Positions 1-8,437 of a stretch of DNA of 34,744 nt are shown in pieces; position 1 is the stretch's first letter; each line of letters begins with the position of its first letter. A program made the position numbers and the translations under genes. A model generated the notes under the pieces. The model saw only the letters and a list, made by a program, of their open reading frames with translations, was not told the DNA's origin and did no database searches. This DNA is from Bacteroidota bacterium (GTDB lineage Bacteria; Bacteroidota; Bacteroidia; Sphingobacteriales; Sphingobacteriaceae): assembly GCA_013287375.1 (NCBI GenBank), contig JABDDX010000020.1, positions 1-34,744 of the forward strand, read 5' to 3'.

Positions 1-446
1 TACAAGTAAAAAAGATGCGACCCGGTTGATTTCGCCGCACTGATCCAATCTATCTTATCCGAGAAAAGGCATAACCCGAAAGCATCCCGCTGTTTTTTGA
101 ACAGATACATGAGCGATGCCGCCGCGTAGATAGAAAACTCCAGTTTGCTGGTTCCCTTTTCGGGAAAATTCATGGAGGATGAAGTATCCAACAATAGGAA
201 ACAGCGCAGGTTTGTTTCTTCCTCAAACTGCTTAACAAACAATTTATCGGTACGGGCAAGCAGCTTCCAGTCGATGTTTTTTACCGATTCGCCGTTGTTA
301 TACAGGCGGTGCTCGGCAAACTCTACCGAAAATCCGTGGAACGGGCTTTGGTGCAAGCCGGTAACAAAACCTTCAACCACCTGGCGGGCAAGCAGTTCGA
401 GGTTGGCTAATTGCCGTATTTGCTGATCATTGGTTAAGCGCGACAT
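1..446 (-). CDS. DUF58 domain protein, 3' end cut off by window edge
   Basis: The frame opens at the ATG at 446 on the minus strand and stays open to base 1, giving about 148 N-terminal residues. The DUF58 signature is clear: a segment containing GFSVEFAEHR, then NIDWKLLART, then FVKQFEEE, followed by the vWA-like metal-site motif DTSSSM. DUF58 proteins usually occur with MoxR ATPases and BatA/BatB vWA proteins in Bacteroidota, where they are thought to help assemble or mature protein complexes; the exact role is not settled. Partner genes would lie left of this window. The start follows a -7-like TATATTTA box by only 4 nt and lies just after the trxA terminator. Family call is confident; function is inferred. 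Confidence 0.9.
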   Translation of the reverse strand, partial: MSRLTNDQQIRQLANLELLARQVVEGFVTGLHQSPFHGFSVEFAEHRLYNNGESVKNIDWKLLARTDKLFVKQFEEETNLRCFLLLDTSSSMNFPEKGTSKLEFSIYAAASLMYLFKKQRDAFGLCLFSDKIDWISAAKSTGSHLFYL

Positions 447-450
447 TATA

Positions 451-458
451 TAAATATA
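451..458 (-). promoter_or_regulatory. Putative -7 box of DUF58 gene
   Basis: On the minus strand TATATTTA (Bacteroidota consensus TAnnTTTG with G to A) lies 4 nt before the ATG at 446. Its first T is also the last T of the trxA terminator T-tract. No -33 TTG is obvious at the right distance, so this is a sequence-pattern call only. Confidence 0.4.
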
Positions 459-459
459 A

Positions 460-490
460 AAAAAGCGTTACAGGTTATGTAACGCTTTTT
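460..490 (-). terminator. Rho-independent terminator of trxA
   Basis: Perfect 12-bp arms at 460-471 and 479-490 around a 7-nt loop. On the minus strand the hairpin is followed by a run of seven T. It lies 25 nt after the thioredoxin stop codon. Confidence 0.85.
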
Positions 491-515
491 CACAATAAAT
501 TATATTGCTTATATA

Positions 516-833
516 TTATAATTGCGCGGTTAATTTACCGGCAAGTATTGATTTTGGCACTGCACCAATTTGTTTGTCTACAATTTCGCCGTTTTTAAAG
601 TACAATAAGGCGGGAATGTTACGGATACCGAATTTCATTGATATACCTGGGTTGTTGTCAACATTTACTTTGCCAACAATCGCTTTGCCTTCATATTCTT
701 TTGCAATTTCTTCAACAACAGGGCCAACCATACGACAAGGACCACACCATTCGGCCCAAAAGTCAATTAATACTGGTTTGTCTGCTTTTAATACAAGCTC
801 ATCAAAGTTTGCATCTGTTATTTCTAATGCCAT
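516..833 (-). CDS. trxA: Thioredoxin
   Basis: A 105-residue cytoplasmic thioredoxin, the usual length for the family. The redox site WCGPCR is at about residues 29-34, preceded by VLIDFWAEW, and the cis-proline loop RNIPALLYF is present near residue 75. It reduces protein disulfides using electrons from thioredoxin reductase, whose gene is not in this window. It appears monocistronic: it has its own promoter-like sequence upstream and a strong terminator downstream. A purine-rich AAAAAAGGAAAT stretch precedes the ATG and could act as a weak ribosome-binding site. No signal peptide is present, so this is not one of the TlpA/ResA-type periplasmic homologues. Confidence 0.97.
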   Translation of the reverse strand: MALEITDANFDELVLKADKPVLIDFWAEWCGPCRMVGPVVEEIAKEYEGKAIVGKVNVDNNPGISMKFGIRNIPALLYFKNGEIVDKQIGAVPKSILAGKLTAQL

Positions 834-861
834 GATATTTCCTTTTTTAATTTTTGTTATA

Positions 862-893
862 CAAATATATACTATTCAAATTGCTTGCCACAA
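862..893 (-). promoter_or_regulatory. Putative trxA promoter, -33/-7 type
   Basis: Minus strand: TTG at 893-891, 21 nt spacer, then TATATTTG at 869-862, matching the Bacteroidota primary sigma consensus TTG/TAnnTTTG. The predicted leader is about 25 nt. Confidence 0.55.
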
Positions 894-941
894 TTGCTTT
901 ACTGCCAATGTGACAATGTGACAAATGGATGGAGAATGGAA

Positions 942-1033
942 GTCTGAACCTTGATTTATAGGATTTAGGGATTACCCTGATATTGCTTTTATTATCATGA
1001 GAATTTTTTAATCCTATAAATCATGGTTCAGAC
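942..1033. repeat. Palindromic repeat, GTCTGAACCNTGATTTATAGG family
   Basis: Two 24-nt arms (942-965 and 1010-1033) are inverted copies with one mismatch, around a 44-nt AT-rich loop. A half copy of the same sequence lies at 31763-31802. The 233-nt gap between trxA and the MgtC gene contains little else. Confidence 0.85.
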
Positions 1034-1066
1034 AAACAAAAAACAACGAGATAGTATTAACACTAC

Positions 1067-1753
1067 ATGATTTCACTTTCGGAAATAGCCATTCGCTTAG
1101 CTATTGCTGCCATATTGGGCAGTATAGTAGGCAGCGAGCGGCAAAGGCATGAGTGGGCTGCGGGTTTGCGCACTCATATGCTGGTTTGTGTTGGTTCGGC
1201 ACTTATCATGATTGTATCGATGTTTGGTTTTGGGGATGTGGTGAACCATCCGGGCATTGTACTCGATCCTTCCCGGGTGGCGGCACAAGTGGTTAGCGGC
1301 ATAGGCTTTTTGGGGGCGGGCACCATTCTGTTTTTACGACGCGAGGTGGTACGAGGCTTAACTACAGCAGCAGGTTTGTGGACGGTAGCCGCCGTTGGTT
1401 TGGCTTGTGGGGGCGGTTTATACTTTGCGGCTGGTCTTACTACCGCAATTGTGTTTGTGATATTGGCTATTATGAAGCCTTTGGAAACCAAATTCTTCAA
1501 TAAAAATAAGTTTAATGGTGTTACCCTGGTGCTTGAACGCAAACAGGTAAACCTGGAGAATATTGAAACGGTGTTTAAAGATCATGGAATGAAATATACA
1601 CAGATCAGCCTGTCGCCATCGCTTGAGGAAGATTTGGATGATATGAAAATCATGATTCAAAAGGTATCATTAGATAAAGGCAACCTACTGGTAATAATTG
1701 AAGACCTGCGTAAAATAAAAGGCGTTAGGGAAGTGAGTTTCACGGTTAGCTGA
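1067..1753 (+). CDS. MgtC/SapB family membrane protein
   Basis: 228 residues. The N-terminal 140 residues have the MgtC/SapB pattern: several hydrophobic helices with conserved GSIVGSERQRHEWAAGLRTH near residues 18-37 and GIGFLGAGTILF near residue 77. The C-terminal 85 residues look like the soluble ACT-like domain of MgtC proteins. In other bacteria MgtC affects magnesium homeostasis, membrane potential or F-type ATPase activity; the direct activity is unclear. The stop codon is only 3 bp from the end of the convergent SRPBCC gene, so there is no room for a terminator between them and the two transcripts probably overlap. No magnesium riboswitch-like leader is visible. Confidence 0.93.
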   Translation: MISLSEIAIRLAIAAILGSIVGSERQRHEWAAGLRTHMLVCVGSALIMIVSMFGFGDVVNHPGIVLDPSRVAAQVVSGIGFLGAGTILFLRREVVRGLTTAAGLWTVAAVGLACGGGLYFAAGLTTAIVFVILAIMKPLETKFFNKNKFNGVTLVLERKQVNLENIETVFKDHGMKYTQISLSPSLEEDLDDMKIMIQKVSLDKGNLLVIIEDLRKIKGVREVSFTVS

Positions 1754-1756
1754 TAA

Positions 1757-2185
1757 TCATGATAAATTTGCTTCAACGTATTTTTTAAATGAATCTAATA
1801 CGGCCTGGCAATATTCTTTTTGCATATCATTGGGTTGGTTTTTATCAGGTTCAAAGTTTTCTATTATTTTAACCGGATTACTGCCCGTAAATGAAATATT
1901 TGCTTGCCGGCCATCATCAAGTGTGTAAGCAATTAGTTGCAGATTTTGCACGTTATCATAAGTTCCCTGAAAGTTGAAGCTGAAACTACCATCTTTCATT
2001 CCCATAACATACAGGAACCTGCCACCTGTTCGCAGGTCATTCTCGGCTTGGGGCGTATGCCAGTCGTCAGAAAAACTATTCCATTGCGTAATATGCTCAG
2101 GTGCGTTCCATAATGCCCAAACTTTGTCTATCGTTGCGTTTACTTCGGTTTCTGCGTTAAGAAAGGCTTGTTCTTTTGTGTCCAT
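1757..2185 (-). CDS. SRPBCC (AHSA1/START-like) domain protein
   Basis: 142 residues beginning with a typical AHSA1/polyketide-cyclase-like opening: an acidic strand (AETEVNATIDKVWALWNAPE) followed by ITQWN and GGRFLYVMGMKDG. These helix-grip proteins bind hydrophobic ligands or assist other proteins, and specific function cannot be assigned by sequence. Length fits a single SRPBCC domain with no fusion. It converges on the MgtC gene with 3 bp between stop codons and is divergent from dapD upstream. It has no signal peptide. Confidence 0.85.
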   Translation of the reverse strand: MDTKEQAFLNAETEVNATIDKVWALWNAPEHITQWNSFSDDWHTPQAENDLRTGGRFLYVMGMKDGSFSFNFQGTYDNVQNLQLIAYTLDDGRQANISFTGSNPVKIIENFEPDKNQPNDMQKEYCQAVLDSFKKYVEANLS

Positions 2186-2344
2186 TTCATACTGCTGTTA
2201 TAATAGCAATACTAATATACTGAGATTTACAAATATCCTGATTAAACAAACTACAGAAAAGACGATCAGCAAATACTCCAATCTAAATCAAACGTTCTCA
2301 TTTTCGTTAAAATTCCTTTAATTTGCCAAAATATATAATTACTG

Positions 2345-3163
2345 ATGCAAGACCTTAGAAAACTAATTGAAGACGCCTGGGAAGACAGGACTCTTTTACA
2401 AAATAACGATTACGCTACTGCTGTTGAAACCATAATTGAGCGCCTTAATAATGGCGAAATGCGTGTTGCTGAACCAAGCATCGGCGGCCGCTGGCATGTA
2501 AATGAGTGGATAAAAAAGGCAGTTATTTTATATTTCCCGATCAGGAACATGGAAGAAATTAAGGTTGGCCCTTTTGTTTTTCATGATAAAATGAAGTTAA
2601 AAACCGATTATAAAGAAAAAGGTGTTCGTGTAGTTCCTCATGGTATTGCCCGTTATGGCGCTTATTTGGCTAAAGGGGTTATCATGATGCCATCGTACGT
2701 AAACATTGGCGCTTATGTTGATGAAGGTACCATGGTTGATACCTGGGCTACTGTAGGATCATGCGCGCAGATCGGTAAAAACGTTCACCTTAGCGGTGGT
2801 GTTGGTATTGGCGGTGTGTTAGAACCGGTACAAGCCGCACCGGTTATTATTGAAGATAACTGCTTTTTAGGCTCAAGAGCTATTGTGGTTGAGGGTGTGC
2901 ACTTAGAATCAGAAGTAGTATTGGGCGCTAACGTGGTTTTAACTGCATCAACCAAAATTATTGATGTTACCCACGAAACACCAATTGAATATAAAGGCAT
3001 TGTGCCTGCAAGATCGGTAGTGATACCGGGCTCATACGCTAAACAGTTCCCCGGCGGCGAATATCATGTGCCATGTGCTCTTATCATAGGCAAACGCAAG
3101 GAATCAACCGACAAAAAGACATCATTAAATGATGCTTTGCGGGTGAATAATGTTGCTGTATAG
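2345..3163 (+). CDS. dapD: 2,3,4,5-tetrahydropyridine-2,6-dicarboxylate N-succinyltransferase
   Basis: 272 residues, the usual DapD length. The N-terminal helical domain (EDAWEDR, VIERLNNGEMRVAEP) is followed by a left-handed beta-helix with hexapeptide repeats: GIARYGAYLAKGVIMMPSYV, then NIGAYVDEGTMVDTWATVGS and GGVGIGGVLEP. DapD transfers succinyl from succinyl-CoA to tetrahydrodipicolinate in the succinylase branch of lysine and diaminopimelate synthesis, so the organism probably uses that branch. The gene is followed at once by a heptad-unit hairpin that fills the gap to the glycosyltransferase gene. Confidence 0.97.
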   Translation: MQDLRKLIEDAWEDRTLLQNNDYATAVETIIERLNNGEMRVAEPSIGGRWHVNEWIKKAVILYFPIRNMEEIKVGPFVFHDKMKLKTDYKEKGVRVVPHGIARYGAYLAKGVIMMPSYVNIGAYVDEGTMVDTWATVGSCAQIGKNVHLSGGVGIGGVLEPVQAAPVIIEDNCFLGSRAIVVEGVHLESEVVLGANVVLTASTKIIDVTHETPIEYKGIVPARSVVIPGSYAKQFPGGEYHVPCALIIGKRKESTDKKTSLNDALRVNNVAV

Positions 3164-3276
3164 ATTTGAGAAGTGAGATATGAGATTTGAGACTAAAACC
3201 TTTATGATGTATAACACTTCAAATAATAAGGTGAAGCTAATCTCAAATCTCACATCTAATATCTCACATCTCAAAT
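3164..3276. repeat. Hairpin made of 7-nt units (heptad repeat)
   Basis: Left arm 3164-3192 (29 nt) and right arm 3241-3276 (36 nt) are inverted copies; the right arm is longer by exactly one 7-nt unit. The units are degenerate versions of TGAGATT / TCTCAAA. The left arm starts directly after the dapD stop codon and the right arm ends 1 nt before the ATG at 3278. Confidence 0.85.
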
Positions 3277-3277
3277 A

Positions 3278-4393
3278 ATGAAAATAGGATACGATGCCAA
3301 ACGCGCTTTTTTAAATAATACCGGGCTGGGTAATTACAGCCGGTGGTTAGTTAAGGCGTTGGCGCAGTATCATCCTGAAAATACTTATTACCTGTATACT
3401 CCTAAGGTAAAGTCAAATCCACGGCTTAATTTCCTGCAACAATTCAATAATATTAAAACGGTTACGCCTGTTGGTAAGCTCATCAAATCGTGGTGGCGTA
3501 GTAAAGGGATTTTGGAAGATTTACAGCGGGATGGTATCAATATTTATCATGGTTTGAGTCACGAGTTGCCGATAGGTATTGGCGAAAGCGGGATAAAATC
3601 GGTTGTTACGGTGCATGATCTCATATTTATGCGTTTCCCGGAGCAATTTGGGCTTCTTAGTCGTGCCATTTACCTCTTAAAGATTACTAAGGCCTGTGCC
3701 GTTGCAGGGAAGATCATCGCGATTAGCAAAAAAACAAAAGACGATTTGGCTGAGTTGCTTAATGTTGATGCAGCTAAAATTAAAGTGATTTATCAGGGCT
3801 GCGACCCGATTTTTAAGGTTGAACAATCTGCAGAGCAGAAAAAGACTGTCGCCGAAAAATATAATTTACCCGCTGATTTTATTTTAAACGTTGGCACAAT
3901 CGAGGAGCGTAAAAATCTGCTGCTACTGATAAAAGCTTTGCCAACTATTGAGAATGGAATTCCTTTAGTTGTAGTGGGTAAGCCTACTAAATATTTAAAA
4001 CAGGTTAAGGACTATCTATCAGCCAATAACCTTAACAACAGGGTTATTTTTTTGCACGGTGTGGAGTTTGCCGATCTGCCTGCTATTTACCAGCTGGCTA
4101 AGGTATTTGTTTATCCATCAAGATATGAAGGTTTTGGGATACCGGTTTTGGAGGCCATTACTTGCGGCACACCGGTTATCGCGGCAAAAGGATCGTGTTT
4201 GGAGGAAGCCGGGGGTGATGGCAGCGTTTATGTTGATCCGAATGATCCTATTGATTTGGCGGATAAACTTAACGCGGTGATAAGCAACGAACAGCTCAGA
4301 GAAAAAATGATTACCAAAGGCAAGGAATATTCCCTTAATTTTGAAGACGCTAAGCTGGCCGACCAGCTAATGCAATTATATAAAAGCTTATAA
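3278..4393 (+). CDS. GT4 family glycosyltransferase
   Basis: 371 residues with GT-B fold features. The N-terminal half carries the acceptor side (GLGNYSRWLVKAL, then HGLSHELP and VVTVHDLIF). The C-terminal nucleotide-sugar domain has NVGTIEERKNLLLLIKAL near residue 206, VVVGKP, and the GT4 E-x7-E motif in EGFGIPVLEAI near residue 286. Homologues transfer mannosyl or similar sugars to lipid or polysaccharide acceptors; the substrate cannot be read from sequence. It is cytoplasmic or peripheral to the inner membrane. The tsaC start is 1 nt after its stop, so the two are likely co-transcribed although functionally unrelated. Confidence 0.93.
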   Translation: MKIGYDAKRAFLNNTGLGNYSRWLVKALAQYHPENTYYLYTPKVKSNPRLNFLQQFNNIKTVTPVGKLIKSWWRSKGILEDLQRDGINIYHGLSHELPIGIGESGIKSVVTVHDLIFMRFPEQFGLLSRAIYLLKITKACAVAGKIIAISKKTKDDLAELLNVDAAKIKVIYQGCDPIFKVEQSAEQKKTVAEKYNLPADFILNVGTIEERKNLLLLIKALPTIENGIPLVVVGKPTKYLKQVKDYLSANNLNNRVIFLHGVEFADLPAIYQLAKVFVYPSRYEGFGIPVLEAITCGTPVIAAKGSCLEEAGGDGSVYVDPNDPIDLADKLNAVISNEQLREKMITKGKEYSLNFEDAKLADQLMQLYKSL

Positions 4394-4394
4394 C

Positions 4395-4961
4395 ATGCTT
4401 AAAGACGAAGTTGCCAAAGCATTTAAAATAATACAGGACGGCGGTATCATCCTCTATCCTACCGACACCATTTGGGGCATCGGCTGTGATGCTACCAATA
4501 CCGAAGCCATACAAAAGATCTACCGCCTGAAACAGCGTGATGAAGCCAAAAGCATGATCATTTTGTTAGATACAGATAATAAGTTGCAAAGCTATATAAG
4601 TGAAGTCCCCGACATCGCTTACGATCTGATTGAGTTTGCCGAAAACCCGTTGACGCTTGTAATGCCGGGTGCTAAAAACCTTTCGCCAGCTATTATTAAC
4701 AGCGATGGCAGCGTTGGTGTACGTATAGTTAAACACCAATTTTGTGAACAGTTGATACAACGGATGAAGAAGCCTTTGGTATCTACATCGGCCAATATCA
4801 GCGGCAAGGCTTCGCCACAATATTTTTCGCAGATTGACCAGGAGATTATTGATGGTGTTGATTATGTAGTGGATATTGACCAGCATAGCATGGAGATTAA
4901 AAATCCATCAACTATTATGCGATTAGCGCCTAATGGTGGCTTTGAGTTTATAAGAAGGTAA
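4395..4961 (+). CDS. tsaC: L-threonylcarbamoyladenylate synthase (TsaC/YrdC type)
   Basis: 188 residues. Motifs of the YrdC fold are present: GGIILYPTDTIWGIGCDATN near the N-terminus, IYRLKQRDEAKSM (substrate-binding KxR-type stretch), and PLVSTSANISGKASP near residue 130. It condenses threonine, bicarbonate and ATP to threonylcarbamoyl-AMP, the donor for t6A37 modification of ANN-decoding tRNAs. The length shows the short TsaC form without the C-terminal Sua5 domain. It directly follows the GT4 gene. With cca and miaA nearby, this part of the window holds three tRNA-maturation enzymes. Confidence 0.95.
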   Translation: MLKDEVAKAFKIIQDGGIILYPTDTIWGIGCDATNTEAIQKIYRLKQRDEAKSMIILLDTDNKLQSYISEVPDIAYDLIEFAENPLTLVMPGAKNLSPAIINSDGSVGVRIVKHQFCEQLIQRMKKPLVSTSANISGKASPQYFSQIDQEIIDGVDYVVDIDQHSMEIKNPSTIMRLAPNGGFEFIRR

Positions 4962-4965
4962 TAAT

Positions 4966-4993
4966 AGAATCAAGAGTCAGGAATCAAGACTCT
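4966..4993. repeat. Short heptad-unit repeat, AATCAAG type
   Basis: Tandem 7-nt units AATCAAG / AGTCAGG / AATCAAG / ACTCTTA directly follow tsaC. GAGTC and GACTC can pair to form a small hairpin. It has the same 7-nt periodicity as the repeats at 3164 and 29311 but a different unit sequence. Confidence 0.6.
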
Positions 4994-4998
4994 TATTT

Positions 4999-5207
4999 CC
5001 TTCCCCTCTTTACCGCTTGCGGAAGGGAGGGTGGTCGAGCGAAGCTAAGACCGGGTGAGTAAAATCTGCGACTAATATTGCGTAAATGCATTTGCGCCTA
5101 TTCAACTAACCCCGACATCGTTTCACTTGTCGACCCTCTCTTTCGCTACGCGACAAAGAGGGTAAAAGCCTAATCGTCATTGCGGACTGAGCGCTCAGCA
5201 TGACACC
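4999..5207. repeat. Inverted pair of ACCCCGACTACG-family repeats plus a GTCAT repeat
   Basis: 4999-5060 is a minus-orientation copy and 5107-5162 a plus-orientation copy of a repeat whose other copy is at 16740-16797. The plus copy contains a hairpin with CCCTCTCTTTCG and CGACAAAGAGGG arms. 5175-5207 (GTCATTGCGGACTGAG then CTCAGCATGACA) is a short palindrome of the GTCAT family. The 278-nt tsaC-cca gap is almost entirely repeat. Confidence 0.75.
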
Positions 5208-5222
5208 CTTAAAATATTTTGC

Positions 5223-5230
5223 TAATTTTG
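5223..5230 (+). promoter_or_regulatory. Putative -7 box of cca
   Basis: TAATTTTG matches TAnnTTTG and ends 9 nt before the ATG at 5240, so the predicted leader is 0-4 nt. No TTG is seen at -33. Confidence 0.5.
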
Positions 5231-5239
5231 CTTCATTAC

Positions 5240-6649
5240 ATGAAACAACACCTCCACCACCCGGTATTCAAAATCATATCAAAAATAGCAGGCGAAACTA
5301 ATTTACAGGCTTATGCTATTGGTGGCTTTGTACGCGATATTTTTTTAAAGCGCCCATCAAAGGATATTGATATTGTGGTGATTGGCAACGGGATCGACTT
5401 CGCTGAAAAGGTTGCAAAACAATTGAAGGTAAAGTTGGCTGTGTTTAAAAATTTCGGCACGGCGCAATTAAAGTATCAGGACCTGGAGATTGAGTTTGTA
5501 GGTGCCCGCAAGGAATCCTACCGATTAGATTCCCGGAAACCATTGGTAGAGAACGGCACATTGGAGGATGACCAGAAACGCCGTGATTTTACTATCAATG
5601 CTTTGGCTATTTCCTTGCATCCGGATACTTATGGTGAATTGCTTGATCCGTTTGGCGGCATGGCTGATATGGAGCAGAAATTGATCCGCACACCGTTGAA
5701 CCCGGTGGAGACTTTTTCGGATGATCCGTTGCGGATGATGCGGGCTATTCGTTTTGCTTCGCAATTGAATTTTAGGATTGATGATGTTGCTGTGGCTGCC
5801 ATAAAAGCCAATACCGACAGGATCAGCATTGTATCACAGGAACGGGTTACGGATGAGTTGAATAAGATCATTTTATCGCCTGTACCATCTATCGGTTTTA
5901 ATTATTTGTTTGATACGGGTTTGCTGCACAAGATTTTCCCACAAATGGTAACACTTTATGGCGTTGATTATATTGACGGTAAAGGCCATAAAGACAATTT
6001 TTATCATACCTTGCAGGTGTTGGATAACATTTGTACAACCACCGACGACCTTTGGTTACGCTGGGCCGCTATATTACACGATATTGCCAAACCTGCTACC
6101 AAACGCTTTGAACCGGGCCACGGGTGGACGTTCCACGGGCATGAGGATAAAGGCGCGCGAATGGTGCCCAAGATATTCGCCCAGTTAAAATTACCGCTCA
6201 ACGAAAAGATGAAGCAGGTGCAAAAACTGGTGCAATTACACCTGAGGCCAATAGTTTTGTCGCAATCGATCGTAACGGATTCGGCGGTGAGGCGTTTACT
6301 TTTTGAAGCTGGCGACGACATTGAAGGACTAATGCTGTTGTGTAAAGCAGACGTTACCACAAAAAATGAATATAAAGTAAAAAAATATCGCCAGAATTTC
6401 GATCTCGTTCAACAAAAATTAAAAGATGTTGAGGAGCGCGATAATATGCGAAACTGGCAACCACCCATTACCGGATTGGATATTATGCAACTATTTGGTA
6501 TAAAAGAAGGTCGGGAAGTAGGAATAATTAAAAATCAGATACGCGAAGCCATCCTGGAGGGTGAGATTCCAAACTCGCGCGAGGAAGCAATTGAATACAC
6601 AATTTTAAAAGGTACAGAAATTGGCTTAAAAGTTGTGGCAAGGATTTAA
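5240..6649 (+). CDS. cca: CCA-adding tRNA nucleotidyltransferase / poly(A) polymerase family with HD domain
   Basis: 469 residues from the ATG at 5240; an in-frame TTG 21 nt upstream is rejected because the -7 box would then lie within the gene. Class II nucleotidyltransferase motifs: GGFVRDIFLKRPSKDIDIVV (with the DxD metal ligands) near residue 25 and RRDFTINALAIS near residue 115. A neck/body domain follows (DPLRMMRAIRFASQL). The C-terminal half has an HD phosphohydrolase motif (HDIAKP with FHGHEDKGA). It adds or repairs the 3' CCA of tRNAs; a pure poly(A) polymerase role cannot be excluded on sequence alone. The HD domain is usual in bacterial class II enzymes and may give phosphatase activity. 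Confidence 0.92.
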   Translation: MKQHLHHPVFKIISKIAGETNLQAYAIGGFVRDIFLKRPSKDIDIVVIGNGIDFAEKVAKQLKVKLAVFKNFGTAQLKYQDLEIEFVGARKESYRLDSRKPLVENGTLEDDQKRRDFTINALAISLHPDTYGELLDPFGGMADMEQKLIRTPLNPVETFSDDPLRMMRAIRFASQLNFRIDDVAVAAIKANTDRISIVSQERVTDELNKIILSPVPSIGFNYLFDTGLLHKIFPQMVTLYGVDYIDGKGHKDNFYHTLQVLDNICTTTDDLWLRWAAILHDIAKPATKRFEPGHGWTFHGHEDKGARMVPKIFAQLKLPLNEKMKQVQKLVQLHLRPIVLSQSIVTDSAVRRLLFEAGDDIEGLMLLCKADVTTKNEYKVKKYRQNFDLVQQKLKDVEERDNMRNWQPPITGLDIMQLFGIKEGREVGIIKNQIREAILEGEIPNSREEAIEYTILKGTEIGLKVVARI

Positions 6650-6739
6650 TGAATTTCTGAAACGTTATTTTTACAGTTCCTATTTAAAAAACTGTACATA
6701 TCAAATCAAAGTTCAGGGATCAGAATAAAATTAAAATAT

Positions 6740-6747
6740 TATTTTTG
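6740..6747 (+). promoter_or_regulatory. Putative -7 box, pRiA4b ORF3-like gene
   Basis: TATTTTTG fits TAnnTTTG and lies 25 nt before the ATG at 6773, predicting an AT-rich leader of about 20 nt. Confidence 0.4.
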
Positions 6748-6772
6748 TTAGCTTAAAATCTACTATATAAAA

Positions 6773-7429
6773 ATGGCACTATACAGGTTCAGGGTTACTT
6801 TTGAAGACTACGATGATGTAATGAGAGAGATTGATGTAAAATCAAATCAAACTTTCGAGGACCTTCATCGTGCTATTCACCAGTCAACAGGTTACAATCC
6901 CGAATATCCTTCGTCTTTCTACATCAGCAATGATCAATGGACCAAAGGCGAAGAGATCACCTATTTACCAAACCAACGCAGGATTGATCGCGGGGTATCG
7001 TTAATGGATAAAGTGAAACTGAGCAGCTTTATTGATGATCCGCACCAAAAATTTTACTATACTTTTAATTTCGATCGCCCGTTTGATTTCCATGTGGAGC
7101 TGATGAAAATTATACTGGAAGATGCTAAAGGCGTTACCTATCCTGCTGTTATTAAATCAGTAGGCGAAGCTCCTAAGCAATTCGGCAATGTGGTTAATGT
7201 GACTTCGTTGCCTGCAACTGAAGAAGAAGGTGACTTTGACTTTTTGCATGAAGAACTTGGCTTTAACCCGGAAGATGCAGACGAGTTAACCGGCGTATTG
7301 GATACGGAAGAAGAAGCTGGCGAGGTTGGTGTTCGTGGCGCTGATGACGAAGAGGAAGAGGACGAATTCGGCAGCGAGTTTTCTGATAACGAAGGCTTCG
7401 ACGACGAAAAATCGCACGACGACTATTAA
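6773..7429 (+). CDS. pRiA4b ORF-3-like family protein with acidic tail
   Basis: 218 residues. The first 130 residues resemble the plasmid pRiA4b ORF-3 family (also called TnpR-passenger family): YRFRVTFEDYDDVMREIDV, FEDLHRAIHQSTGY, and FYYTFNFDRPFDFHVELMKI. The biochemical function is unknown. The last 60 residues are highly acidic and low-complexity (DDEEEEDE, FSDNEGFDDE) and probably disordered. Although the family is named from plasmids and transposons, this copy has normal neighbours and composition and no recombination genes nearby, so it seems chromosomal. It is a single gene between cca and miaA. Confidence 0.82.
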   Translation: MALYRFRVTFEDYDDVMREIDVKSNQTFEDLHRAIHQSTGYNPEYPSSFYISNDQWTKGEEITYLPNQRRIDRGVSLMDKVKLSSFIDDPHQKFYYTFNFDRPFDFHVELMKIILEDAKGVTYPAVIKSVGEAPKQFGNVVNVTSLPATEEEGDFDFLHEELGFNPEDADELTGVLDTEEEAGEVGVRGADDEEEEDEFGSEFSDNEGFDDEKSHDDY

Positions 7430-7511
7430 TCTTTTGTTCATGGATCATAGCTGATGGTTCATGGTAGTATTTTGCTGCGGTTATTTTGCCATAAACTATT
7501 AACCATCATCT

Positions 7512-8435
7512 ATGAACAACAATAAAACCCTCATCGTAATAGCCGGCCCTACCGCTGTTGGCAAAACGGCTATAGCCATACAAGTTGCCAAACGTTACAA
7601 TACGGTTGTTTTATCTGCCGATTCGCGCCAGTTTTACCGCGAAATGAGTATTGGCACAGCTAAGCCTGATGCGGATGAACTGGCAGCGGTTAAGCATTAT
7701 TTTATTGATTCGCACTCCATACATGAAAATTTTAGCGTAGGCGATTTTGAAAAGCAGGCTTTGGCCTTGCTGGATGAATTGTTTAAAGAGTATGACGCGG
7801 TTGTAATGGCTGGCGGGTCGGGCTTGTATATTAAGGCAGTTTGCGAGGGTTTTGATAACCTGCCGGTAGCTGATGCAGGCGTCAGAGATAAATTAAATAA
7901 GGACTTTACCGAGCTTGGCCTAAAGCATTTGCAGGAGCGATTGAAAGAAATTGATCCTGATTATTATGAGCAGGTGGATATACAAAACCCACAACGTTTA
8001 ATAAGAGCGCTGGAAGTTTTTGAAACTACGGGTAAACCTATCTCCCATTACCGCAAGTCGACCGTTAATAAACGTCCATTTAACATTGTGAAGATCGGCT
8101 TGAACTTACCGAGGGATATTTTGTACCAACAGATTAATTACCGGGTTGATAAAATGCTTGAGCTGGGCTTACTTGACGAAGTTAAATCGCTTATCCCCCA
8201 CCGTAGTTTAAACGCTTTAAATACTGTTGGGTATAGCGAGCTTTTTGATCATTTTGATGGAAACACCGACCTGGAATCTGCGTTGGACCTCATCAAACAA
8301 AATACCCGGCACTTTGCCAAAAGGCAATTAACATGGTTCCGTAAGGACAAGGATATGCATTGGCTGGAAGCTGATGATGAGGATGTGGTGAATGATATTG
8401 TGAGGCATGCGGGGGAAGTAGTGGTTAAGGTGTAA
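7512..8435 (+). CDS. miaA: tRNA dimethylallyltransferase
   Basis: 307 residues, normal for MiaA. A P-loop (GPTAVGKTAIA) is near residue 12, followed by the DMAPP/catalytic segment SADSRQFYREMSIGTAKP, VMAGGSGLYIKAV, and the tRNA-binding IQNPQRLIRALEVFETTGKP. The C-terminal RQLTWFRKD is also typical. The enzyme prenylates A37 of tRNAs reading UNN codons. The upstream 80 nt hold no strong promoter; a short TATTTTG lies about 30 nt before the ATG. The stop codon is followed after 2 nt by a palindromic repeat. Confidence 0.97.
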   Translation: MNNNKTLIVIAGPTAVGKTAIAIQVAKRYNTVVLSADSRQFYREMSIGTAKPDADELAAVKHYFIDSHSIHENFSVGDFEKQALALLDELFKEYDAVVMAGGSGLYIKAVCEGFDNLPVADAGVRDKLNKDFTELGLKHLQERLKEIDPDYYEQVDIQNPQRLIRALEVFETTGKPISHYRKSTVNKRPFNIVKIGLNLPRDILYQQINYRVDKMLELGLLDEVKSLIPHRSLNALNTVGYSELFDHFDGNTDLESALDLIKQNTRHFAKRQLTWFRKDKDMHWLEADDEDVVNDIVRHAGEVVVKV

Positions 8436-8437
8436 TC

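Noticed and set aside
505..921. 138-codon plus-strand frame over trxA
   Set aside because: Antisense shadow of trxA, with no independent start signal or family pattern.
3164..3276. CRISPR array
   Set aside because: Repeats are 7-nt tandem units without spacers, and no cas genes are present.
5219..5239. TTG start giving 7 extra residues to cca
   Set aside because: The -7 box TAATTTTG lies within this stretch; the ATG at 5240 fits family length.
6773..7429. Transposon or plasmid origin of the pRiA4b ORF3-like gene
   Set aside because: Family name only; no transposase, terminal repeats or composition change nearby.
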